Below, piece after piece: positions 1-5,133 of a DNA stretch of 5,133 bases. The first letter of the stretch is position 1. Every line of letters begins with the position of its first letter. The notes under the pieces were generated by a model. That model was not told the DNA's origin, did not search any database, and saw only the letters and a list, made by a program, of their open reading frames with translations. The DNA lies in the NCBI GenBank assembly GCA_012517025.1, contig JAAYVT010000560.1:1-5133 (forward strand), written 5' to 3'. The translations under genes were made by a program, and so were the position numbers. Source of the stretch: Phyllobacteriaceae bacterium (lineage in GTDB: Bacteria > Pseudomonadota > Alphaproteobacteria > Rhizobiales > Ancalomicrobiaceae).

Positions 1-1
1 A

Positions 2-343
2 TGGTCGTCGATCCTGCGCGCGGTGTCCGCCCAGACCTCGTATCACTGGGTCTACCGGCAGAGCCTGAAGCCGTGGCTGGTCGCCGACCTGATGATCCTC
101 AATTCGCAGATGCCGCGTTCGCTCGCCGCCTGTTACGAGAGCCTGACGCGCAATCTCGACCTGATCGCCCAGCACTACGGGCGGCAGGGCGCCTCGCAAC
201 GCGCCGCGCGCTCGACTTTCCTGCGCCTGCAGAGTACCGACATCGACGCGATCATCGCCGCCGGCCTGCACGAGTTCCTGTCCGGCTTCGTGGCGGAGAA
301 CACCCGGCTGGGCGCGTTGATCGCGGAACAATATCTGGTCTGA
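2..343 (+). CDS. Alpha-E (DUF403) domain protein, 3' end only
   Basis: The last 113 codons of a gene that enters from the left edge; reading frame 2 is open from the first full codon to TGA at 341-343. The visible protein starts WSSILRAVSAQTSYHWVYR, contains LILNSQMPRSLAACYESL-type helices (MILNSQMPRSL is visible), and ends HEFLSGFVAENTRLGALIAEQYLV. This is the C-terminal signature of the mostly alpha-helical alpha-E family, usually about 310-320 residues, so roughly two thirds of the gene is missing. The family has no established enzymatic activity. It is commonly encoded beside a circularly permuted ATP-grasp enzyme and a transglutaminase-like protein and is thought to act with them in peptide synthesis or modification. 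The transglutaminase-like gene follows after 4 nt, which supports a shared operon. A GTG at 23-25 could be misread as a start, but homology continues upstream of it, so it is internal. Confidence 0.85.
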   Translation, partial: WSSILRAVSAQTSYHWVYRQSLKPWLVADLMILNSQMPRSLAACYESLTRNLDLIAQHYGRQGASQRAARSTFLRLQSTDIDAIIAAGLHEFLSGFVAENTRLGALIAEQYLV

Positions 344-347
344 TCCC

Positions 348-1160
348 ATGCGCCTCGCCATCACCCATGAGACCGTCTATCGCTTCGAAACTCCGGCGCT
401 CCGAGCGATCCAGACCTTGCGGCTGACGCCGCGCACCACCGAAAATCAGTTCGTCGACACCTGGCGCATCGACGTGTCGCAGGACTGTCGGCTGACGGCG
501 GTCGAGGACGCCTTCGGCAACCTCACCCACACCTTCTCGATCGACGGTCCGATCGACGAGCTGACCATCGCCGCCACTGGCGAGGTGGTGACCGAGGACA
601 CCGCCGGGGTGCTCCACTTCACCCGCGAGCGGCTGCCGCTCGCCGCCTTCCTGCGCGACACCGCGGCGACCGCGATCGAGGCGGAGGTCCGCGCCTTCGC
701 CGAAGCGATCGCCGAGGAGGCCGGCGGCGATCGCCTGACCACCCTGCACCGGATGATGCAGCGGATCGCGGAGACGGTCACCGTCGCCGAGGACGCGGCG
801 CCGGCCAAGCCGCGCGAAGTGCTCGCCGGCGGCCGAGCGACCACGGACGACACCGTCCACTTGTTCCTCGCCGCCGTCCGCAGCCTCGACGTGCCCGCCC
901 GCTTCGTCACCGGCTGGCGCCACGATCCGAAATGCGCGGTTCATCCCGACGGTTGTCGCTGGATGGAGGCCTGGCTCGGCGCCGATCTCGGCTGGGTCGC
1001 CTTCGACGCCATCGAGGACTGTTGCCCGACCGACCGCTGGGTGCGGTTGGCGGTCGGCCTCGACGCTCTCGACACCTCGGCGATTCGCGGCGTGCGCACC
1101 CACTTCGGCGCCGAGACGGTGACGACCCGCGTCGAGGTCCGCGAACTCTCCTCCGCCTGA
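348..1160 (+). CDS. Transglutaminase-like family protein with degenerate catalytic residues
   Basis: A 270-residue protein of normal length for the bacterial transglutaminase-like family (COG1305 type). Residues 1 to about 85 form the N-terminal beta domain (MRLAITHETVYRFE, LRLTPR, DAFGNLTHTF). Residues about 110-225 form the papain-like core (HLFLAAVRSLDVPARFVTGW at 171-190, GWVAFDA at 215-221), followed by the conserved tail WVRLAVGLDALDTSAIRGVR. In active members the core reads G-V-C-Q-D before the HxF helix and G-H-A-W before the E-A strand. Here those positions are T165-T166-D167-D168 and G202-C203-R204-W205, so the nucleophilic Cys is Thr and the catalytic His is Cys; only the Asp (D220) remains. 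The frame is intact and the rest well conserved, so this looks like a maintained pseudoenzyme, perhaps structural or substrate-binding, rather than a decaying gene. The ATG lies 4 nt after the alpha-E stop without a strong Shine-Dalgarno sequence, consistent with translational coupling. Confidence 0.88.
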   Translation: MRLAITHETVYRFETPALRAIQTLRLTPRTTENQFVDTWRIDVSQDCRLTAVEDAFGNLTHTFSIDGPIDELTIAATGEVVTEDTAGVLHFTRERLPLAAFLRDTAATAIEAEVRAFAEAIAEEAGGDRLTTLHRMMQRIAETVTVAEDAAPAKPREVLAGGRATTDDTVHLFLAAVRSLDVPARFVTGWRHDPKCAVHPDGCRWMEAWLGADLGWVAFDAIEDCCPTDRWVRLAVGLDALDTSAIRGVRTHFGAETVTTRVEVRELSSA

Positions 1161-1169
1161 TCGGTCGGT

Positions 1170-1215
1170 CGCGTCGCGAAATGCCGCGTCGCGGTCGGTT
1201 GCGCGGCGCGACGCG
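1170..1215 (+). repeat. Three copies of a 9-mer (two direct, one inverted)
   Basis: CGCGTCGCG occurs at 1170-1178 and 1185-1193, and its reverse complement CGCGACGCG at 1207-1215. The second and third copies can form a 9-bp stem with a 13-nt loop, followed by TTT at 1217-1219. This could weakly terminate the transglutaminase transcript, or be an operator in front of the Anbu gene. High local GC makes short repeats of this kind likelier by chance. Confidence 0.4.
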
Positions 1216-1227
1216 CTTTCCTATGGT
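1199..1227 (+). promoter_or_regulatory. Possible housekeeping promoter for the Anbu gene
   Basis: TTGCGC at 1199-1204 and TATGGT at 1222-1227 are separated by 17 nt, matching the sigma70 consensus at 3 and 4 of 6 positions. It would give a leader of about 55 nt before the Anbu start. It sits inside the 129-nt gap between the transglutaminase and Anbu genes and overlaps the inverted 9-mer repeat. It is a weak match found by eye. Confidence 0.3.
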
Positions 1228-1289
1228 CACGCCGCCGAACCCGCACCCTCCGGTGCGACCGGCGAGTACACCGTCGTGAGGACGATGCG

Positions 1290-2039
1290 ATGACCTATTG
1301 CGTGGGAATTCTGGTCCGTCAGGGCCTGGTGATGATCGCCGACACTCGTACCAACGCCGGCCTCGACAACATCGCCACCTTCCGCAAGCTCAACGTCTTC
1401 GAACGTCCCGACGACCGCATCGTGACGATCGCGACCGCCGGCAATCTGGCGATCTCGCAGTCGGTGATCTCCCTCCTCACCGAGGGGCTGGAGAATCAGG
1501 AGACCGGCGAGGCCGACACGATCTGGAATCAGACCTCGATGTTCCGCTGCGCCCAGCTCGTCGGCCGCGCCATCCGCGAGGTGTGGCGCCTCGACGGGCA
1601 GATGATGGAGCAGAAGAATCTCGGCTTCGACGTCACCATGTTGCTCGGGGGCCAGATCAAGGGCGGGCGCCTGCGCCTGTTCATGATCTACGCGGCCGGC
1701 AACTTCATCGAGGCGACCGCCGACACGCCCTATCTGCAGATCGGCGAACACAAATACGGCAAGCCCATCCTCGATCGCGCCGTCAATTTCGAATACGACC
1801 TGCAGGACGCGCTGAAGCTCGGGCTGATCTCGATGGATTCGACGATGCGCTCGAACCTCGGCGTCGGCATGCCGATCGACCTGGCGGTGATCGAGCGGGA
1901 CGCCATCCACGCCCAGCTCAACCATCGCATCGAGGCCGGCGAGCCCTATTTCCACGACCTGCGCGAACGCTGGTCGGCGGCGCTGCGCAAGGCCCATCAG
2001 GACATCCCGCGTCCGCCCTACGACGTGACCGGCCGCTGA
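1290..2039 (+). CDS. anbu: Anbu, proteasome beta-subunit-like peptidase (proteasome-type protease)
   Basis: A 249-residue N-terminal-nucleophile hydrolase of the Anbu family (COG3484), the bacterial relative of HslV and 20S proteasome beta subunits. It has no propeptide: the protein begins M-T-Y, so Met removal would expose Thr as residue 1. Counting from that Thr, Asp17 and Arg19 of the ADTRTNAG motif and Lys32 of FRKLNVF lie where the proteasomal Asp17 and Lys33 are found. Other family hallmarks are TAGNLAISQSV (49-59), YLQIGEHKYGKPILDR (148-163) and SMDSTMRSNLGVGMPIDL (181-198), with a C-terminal extension from about 225. The ATG at 1290 has GAGGA at 1278-1282, 7 nt upstream, which fits the start. 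Anbu homologues form ring or open-helix assemblies without a known dedicated ATPase, and their substrates are not settled. Anbu genes are repeatedly found with ATP-grasp, alpha-E and transglutaminase-like genes, as here. It is probably cytoplasmic: no signal peptide is visible. Confidence 0.95.
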   Translation: MTYCVGILVRQGLVMIADTRTNAGLDNIATFRKLNVFERPDDRIVTIATAGNLAISQSVISLLTEGLENQETGEADTIWNQTSMFRCAQLVGRAIREVWRLDGQMMEQKNLGFDVTMLLGGQIKGGRLRLFMIYAAGNFIEATADTPYLQIGEHKYGKPILDRAVNFEYDLQDALKLGLISMDSTMRSNLGVGMPIDLAVIERDAIHAQLNHRIEAGEPYFHDLRERWSAALRKAHQDIPRPPYDVTGR

Positions 2040-2048
2040 GGCGGCCGG
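2029..2048. terminator. GC-rich hairpin between convergent genes, possible bidirectional terminator
   Basis: CCGGCCGC (2029-2036) and GCGGCCGG (2041-2048) form a perfect 8-bp stem with a 4-nt loop containing the Anbu stop codon. It sits at the 22-nt junction between the convergent Anbu and DUF2235 genes. No T-tract follows on either strand, so it is not a canonical intrinsic terminator. Confidence 0.4.
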
Positions 2049-2061
2049 CGCCGAACCGCGC

Positions 2062-3306
2062 TCACCGCAGCAGCGGCGCGCCGATCGCCTTCTCCGTACG
2101 ATCGAGCAGATCCACCACCTCGGCGAAGCTCAACACGGCGCCGGCGTAATCCACCACCTCGAAGCGTCCCTGCCGCAGGTCCTCGGCGATCGCCATGATC
2201 TGCGGCGGCAGGTAGGCGGTGCGGTTCGCATCGAGATGCGTCTGGATGATCAGATCGAAGACGGCGACGTGGATCTGCTCCTTCCACGAGACGTCCGGCG
2301 GCTTCAGCCGATAGACGGCGTGGCGGAAGGCCGGTGGGCGCGGCATGTCGCGACCGGCGATCAGGCGATAGAGCGGCATCCGCTCGGAGACGACGAAGCC
2401 CTTCAGCGAATCGTGCGGATCGTCGATGCCGGCGGTGATCGGCGTCGGCGCGTTCAACGGCAGCTCGGGGGCGAGCCGTCGCGCCCGTTCGATCATCCAG
2501 GTGAGGGCGACGTCGGCGATCGAGGCCCGACCGGTGTCGCGGCGCCGATAGCCGCCGCCGACGTCGGAATGGACGCCGGGGAACCACACCTGCTCGACCG
2601 GCCGGGGCTTCAAATTGTCCGGCCGGGCGAACAACGCCGGCACGAACGGGCCGCGATGCTCGTCGAGCGCCACCGCGTGCAGGGCGACGTCGATCGCGCT
2701 GCCGATCTTGGTGTCGTGGAACTGGTCGAGGGTGCCGGCCCAGTTGCCGAATTCCCCGGTCGGGATGCCGAGCGAGCCGACCGTGTCGAAGACGCCGAGC
2801 AAGCGGATCGTCACGTTCGGATGGCACAGCGCGGCGAGCGCCGCCCGATCCGCCGGCATCCGCTTCTTCGGCTCGGTGCGATAGTAACGCCAGGCGAAGC
2901 CGAGATTCTTGGCGTTGCAGTGCTCGGGGCGCAACAGCCCGCTCGCCGCGACGAAGCCGGCCAGACTGCGGGCGGTGAAGGCGCCGCGCGAAAAGCCGAA
3001 GACGAAGAGCGGATCGCCGCTCTCCCCCTCCCCCCGGCCGGGTTCGTAATGCTGGCTGAGATAGCGGTAGCCCTGCCGGACGTTTTCCGACAGGCCGAAG
3101 CCGAAGATCCCGCCGAGATACTTGTCGACCAGCCCGAGCGTCCCCACGCCGGGATCGTAGAACAGCCGCGGCGCGCCCATGCCCGACGGCGCGGCGGCAC
3201 CGGTCGCCTCGATCACCGCCTCCTTCAGCTTGTGGATGTTGGTGTAGTCCTGCGAACGCGTCTCGCTGTTCCAGGTCCCGTCGAAGAACAGAACGATCGG
3301 TTTCAT
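2062..3306 (-). CDS. DUF2235 / Tle1-like alpha/beta hydrolase
   Basis: A 414-residue protein of the DUF2235 family, which includes the catalytic domain of Tle1 phospholipase effectors. The N-terminus MKPIVLFFDGTWN is the family hallmark strand. The nucleophile elbow is G104-F-S106-R-G108 followed by AFTARSLAG. The likely acid is Asp174 in GVFDTVGSLGIP (171-182) and the likely base His246 in VWFPGVHSDVGGGY (240-253), so a full Ser-Asp-His triad is present. No signal peptide or membrane segment is seen, so the protein is probably cytoplasmic unless exported by a secretion system. No type VI components, VgrG/PAAR or immunity gene are in the window, so an effector role is not supported by context; a housekeeping esterase or lipase is equally possible. 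ATG at 3306 is preceded by GGAGG (minus strand, 3315-3311) with 4-nt spacing. An 11-bp perfect inverted repeat lies directly upstream of that ribosome binding site. It is convergent with Anbu. Confidence 0.9.
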   Translation of the reverse strand: MKPIVLFFDGTWNSETRSQDYTNIHKLKEAVIEATGAAAPSGMGAPRLFYDPGVGTLGLVDKYLGGIFGFGLSENVRQGYRYLSQHYEPGRGEGESGDPLFVFGFSRGAFTARSLAGFVAASGLLRPEHCNAKNLGFAWRYYRTEPKKRMPADRAALAALCHPNVTIRLLGVFDTVGSLGIPTGEFGNWAGTLDQFHDTKIGSAIDVALHAVALDEHRGPFVPALFARPDNLKPRPVEQVWFPGVHSDVGGGYRRRDTGRASIADVALTWMIERARRLAPELPLNAPTPITAGIDDPHDSLKGFVVSERMPLYRLIAGRDMPRPPAFRHAVYRLKPPDVSWKEQIHVAVFDLIIQTHLDANRTAYLPPQIMAIAEDLRQGRFEVVDYAGAVLSFAEVVDLLDRTEKAIGAPLLR

Positions 3307-3316
3307 CGGCCCTCCG

Positions 3317-3346
3317 ATCTTCGCGAGCTCCGCCTCTCGCGAAGAT
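3317..3346 (-). promoter_or_regulatory. Perfect 11-bp inverted repeat abutting the DUF2235 ribosome binding site
   Basis: ATCTTCGCGAG (3317-3327) and CTCGCGAAGAT (3336-3346) are exact reverse complements around an 8-nt centre. On the minus strand the element ends one base before the GGAGG Shine-Dalgarno of the DUF2235 gene. It could be a dimeric-repressor operator or, if transcribed, a 5'-UTR hairpin affecting ribosome access. No T-tract follows on either strand, which argues against a terminator. Confidence 0.55.
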
Positions 3347-3376
3347 ACAGAGTAGCACGGAATGGAAATTCTTCTA

Positions 3377-3389
3377 TCACAAGTTGTGA
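3377..3389. promoter_or_regulatory. Palindrome TCACAAGTTGTGA in AT-rich spacer
   Basis: A perfect 6-1-6 palindrome in the 100-nt spacer between Usg and the DUF2235 gene. By hand count the surrounding 50 nt (3345-3394) is about 36% GC, clearly below the flanking genes, as expected for a promoter region. It could be an operator for the DUF2235 gene. The arms do not match the CRP/FNR half-site layout, and I cannot assign a regulator. Confidence 0.35.
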
Positions 3390-3401
3390 AATGTCGGTGA
3401 G

Positions 3402-3419
3402 CCGGCTCAGTTGAGCCGG
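3402..3419. terminator. Hairpin overlapping the Usg stop codon
   Basis: CCGGCTCA (3402-3409) and TGAGCCGG (3412-3419) form a perfect 8-bp inverted repeat with a 2-nt centre; the minus-strand stop codon of Usg is inside one arm. It could stabilise or end the Usg transcript, but no T-run follows, so a true intrinsic terminator is doubtful. Confidence 0.3.
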
Positions 3420-3688
3420 AACACCCCGTCGACGCGCTTCCATTCGGCGGCGGCGATCATCTTCTGATGCGCCACCTCGACCGAGTGGATCGGCCCGTCC
3501 AGTTCGCGGTCCCAGAAATCGAGAAACTCGACGAGCTTTGGGAACTTCGGCGCCACGTCGTAATCCTGCCAGAGGTAGCTCTGCAGCAGCAGCGGCCGAT
3601 CCGGCATGCGATAGAGGATGTGCGCGGTGGTCAGAGAATAGCCTTCCAACTGACGGCGGAAGGCATCGTCGATACGCGGTTCCGGCAT
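3407..3688 (-). CDS. usg: Usg family protein (unknown function)
   Basis: A 93-residue protein of the Usg family (Pfam Usg), a short, highly conserved and mainly alphaproteobacterial family with no established biochemical role. The hallmark blocks are visible: RQLEGYSLTTAHILYRMPDRP (from residue 12), LLQSYLWQDYDVAPKFPKL (34-52), FLDFWDRELDGPIHSVEVAH (55-74) and the C-terminal VDGVFRLN. The length is typical and no signal peptide, membrane segment or known catalytic motif is seen. The ATG at 3688 is chosen because AGGAGG lies 8 nt upstream (minus strand, 3702-3697). An in-frame ATG at 3745 would add 19 residues but has no ribosome binding site, and the extra residues do not resemble the family. 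It is divergent from groES and on the same strand as the DUF2235 gene, 100 nt upstream of it. The name is thought to come from an upstream gene at a Caulobacter trp locus; no trp gene is seen here. Confidence 0.9.
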   Translation of the reverse strand: MPEPRIDDAFRRQLEGYSLTTAHILYRMPDRPLLLQSYLWQDYDVAPKFPKLVEFLDFWDRELDGPIHSVEVAHQKMIAAAEWKRVDGVFRLN

Positions 3689-3712
3689 GGTGAGACCCTC
3701 CTCGAACGACGG

Positions 3713-3728
3713 GACGACGCGTGTCGTC
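3713..3728 (-). repeat. Inverted repeat upstream of the Usg ribosome binding site
   Basis: GACGAC (3713-3718) and GTCGTC (3723-3728) with GCGT between them form a 6-bp stem. It lies about 10 nt upstream of the AGGAGG of usg on the minus strand. It is short enough to be chance in GC-rich DNA. Confidence 0.3.
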
Positions 3729-3910
3729 ACCCCGTCCTCATCCATGCAAACGCCGGACCGTTCACAATTGATTAACGACGATGACGAAGACTCGTCTGGC
3801 AGCCGGGAGGGACGAGTGCTGCGAATACTCGGAACGACCGGGTGAAACCGGTCGCGACGCGCGCTTTCGCCCGGCCGCGTGACGGCGGTCCGGGCCGGCG
3901 GTGTGCCGGA

Positions 3911-3933
3911 CGCACGTCGTCGCGGGACGTGCG
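3911..3933. repeat. 8-bp inverted repeat directly upstream of CIRCE
   Basis: CGCACGTC (3911-3918) and GACGTGCG (3926-3933) are perfect reverse complements with a 7-nt centre. The element ends one base before the CIRCE left arm and next to the groESL -35 region. It may be a second regulator's site; no family is recognised. Confidence 0.45.
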
Positions 3934-3966
3934 CTTGGCACTCCTTCACCGCGAGTGCCAATATTT
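3934..3966 (+). promoter_or_regulatory. Probable groESL promoter overlapping CIRCE
   Basis: CTTGGC at 3934-3939 resembles the -35 box of heat-shock (sigma32-type, CTTG core) and sigma70 promoters, and the AT-rich CCAATATTT at 3958-3966 is the only plausible -10 region nearby. The left CIRCE arm overlaps the -35 box and the right arm overlaps the -10 region. Alphaproteobacterial groESL operons often combine a sigma32 promoter with CIRCE. Exact boxes and the start site are inferred; transcription would begin around 3970-3975. Confidence 0.5.
3935..3961. promoter_or_regulatory. CIRCE operator (HrcA binding site) of groESL
   Basis: TTGGCACTC (3935-3943), a 9-nt spacer, and GAGTGCCAA (3953-3961) form a perfect 9-9-9 inverted repeat. 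This matches the CIRCE consensus TTAGCACTC-N9-GAGTGCTAA except for one symmetrical change in each arm. CIRCE is bound by the repressor HrcA, which controls groESL and some other heat-shock operons. Its position upstream of groES and overlapping the likely promoter fits repression by occlusion. hrcA itself is not in the window. Confidence 0.95.
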
Positions 3967-4078
3967 TTGCGCACCCCCCTTGAACCTCGCGCGGACTTCC
4001 CCCAGATCATCGCCACCGGCTCCGTGCCCAGCTCTCCGGCAGATCGAGGTCATACCGTGAGCAGCGGCGGGGTCGTCC

Positions 4079-4134
4079 GGGAGCCCGTGAGGGTCCCTGC
4101 CACTCTCTGTCCCTCGATTGGAGGATGAGGTCCC
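4079..4134 (+). promoter_or_regulatory. Structured 3' part of the groES leader
   Basis: GGGAGCCC (4079-4086) can pair with GGGTCCC (4091-4097) as a 7-bp stem with one bulged G and a GUGA (GNRA-type) tetraloop. The same strand can instead pair with GGTCCC at 4129-4134, immediately before the groES ATG. Separately, CCTC at 4112-4115 can pair with GAGG at 4121-4124, covering the main Shine-Dalgarno GGAGG (4120-4124, 10 nt before the ATG). These competing pairings could tune translation, but the helices are short and unsupported by comparison. Confidence 0.3.
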
Positions 4135-4422
<288 letters not shown>

Positions 4423-4483
4423 ACTGCGCGACCCCGGATCGCCCCCATACGCAACGTCGAATTTCGGAACGGAGTAGCTGCAC

Positions 4484-5133
<650 letters not shown>

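Larger units (their letters stand above)
3689..4134. other. 446-nt divergent control region between usg and groES
   Basis: No convincing coding sequence is seen. On the usg side (3689-3780) are its Shine-Dalgarno, a hairpin at 3713-3728, and an AT-richer patch around 3761-3775 where a usg promoter could lie, though I cannot define -35/-10 boxes. The middle (3781-3933) is GC-rich with several inverted repeats: 3790-3796/3811-3817, 3813-3817/3827-3831 (sharing a strand with the first, so mutually exclusive), 3835-3841/3848-3854 and 3911-3918/3926-3933. The right part holds the CIRCE operator, the groESL promoter and a leader of about 165 nt. Confidence 0.7.

Noticed and set aside
1..426. A 141-codon frame starting at base 1.
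   Set aside because: It is out of frame with the alpha-E C-terminus and with the transglutaminase-like start, both of which have clear family motifs.
252..1103. A 283-codon open frame on the minus strand opposite the transglutaminase-like gene.
   Set aside because: Composition is typical of an antisense shadow of GC-rich coding sequence, and the plus-strand product has recognised domains.
2018..3358. A longer minus-strand open frame (446 codons) overlapping the DUF2235 gene in another frame.
   Set aside because: It lacks the FFDGTWN, GFSRG and VHSDVGGGY motifs, which are all in the 2062-3306 frame; the translation is Arg-rich filler.
2236..3414. A 392-codon open frame on the plus strand opposite the DUF2235 gene.
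   Set aside because: It is antisense to a gene with clear family motifs; its translation is low-complexity, rich in Arg/Asp/Gly/Glu, and matches no family I recognise. Such frames are common in GC-rich DNA.
3689..3961. An upstream extension of Usg to a 184-residue protein.
   Set aside because: The extra N-terminal residues are Arg/Ser/Pro-rich, run through the CIRCE operator, and are not Usg-like; ATG 3688 has a strong AGGAGG.
3935..3968. The 9-bp stem followed by TATTTTT looks like an intrinsic terminator on the plus strand.
   Set aside because: The stem is an exact-geometry CIRCE element (9-9-9) upstream of groES, and the AT-rich run is better explained as the -10 region; no plus-strand gene ends just upstream.
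3842..4128. Short plus-strand open frames upstream of groES.
   Set aside because: They overlap the promoter, CIRCE and leader, lack good ribosome binding sites, and encode no recognisable motif.

Overview
The window is a compact, GC-rich stretch whose gene content points to an alphaproteobacterium, most likely of the Hyphomicrobiales/rhizobial type. The support is an Usg-family gene (a largely alphaproteobacterial family), a groESL operon under a perfect CIRCE/HrcA operator, and an alpha-E / transglutaminase-like / Anbu gene row. I cannot name the genus from sequence alone.

Layout. (1) 2-343 (+): the 3' end of an alpha-E (DUF403) gene whose start lies outside the window. (2) 348-1160 (+): a bacterial transglutaminase-like protein, 4 nt after the alpha-E stop and probably translationally coupled to it. 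Its scaffold is well preserved, but the catalytic Cys and His positions read Thr166 and Cys203, so it looks like a pseudoenzyme. (3) 1161-1289: a spacer with a repeated/inverted 9-mer and a possible promoter. (4) 1290-2039 (+): Anbu, the proteasome beta-subunit-like Ntn hydrolase, with Thr2 placed to become the N-terminal nucleophile once Met1 is removed. (5) 2062-3306 (-): a DUF2235 / Tle1-like alpha/beta hydrolase, convergent with Anbu. (6) 3307-3406: an AT-rich spacer with two perfect palindromes. (7) 3407-3688 (-): an Usg-family small protein. (8) 3689-4134: a 446-nt divergent control region holding a CIRCE operator, an adjacent second inverted repeat, and a long groES leader. (9) 4135-4422 (+) groES, then 4484 to the window end (+) the first 216 codons of groEL.

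How the genes fit together. Alpha-E, transglutaminase-like and Anbu genes are known to cluster, usually with a circularly permuted ATP-grasp gene that would be expected just upstream of this window. Comparative genomics has interpreted the cluster as a peptide-bond-forming plus peptide-cleaving system whose substrate is unknown. The inactive-looking transglutaminase partner is the most distinctive feature here. The groESL unit is an ordinary heat-shock chaperonin operon. The DUF2235 hydrolase and Usg genes share a strand and may be co-transcribed, but palindromes and an AT-rich spacer between them suggest separate control of the hydrolase. I found no RNA genes, IS elements, CRISPR arrays or phage genes.
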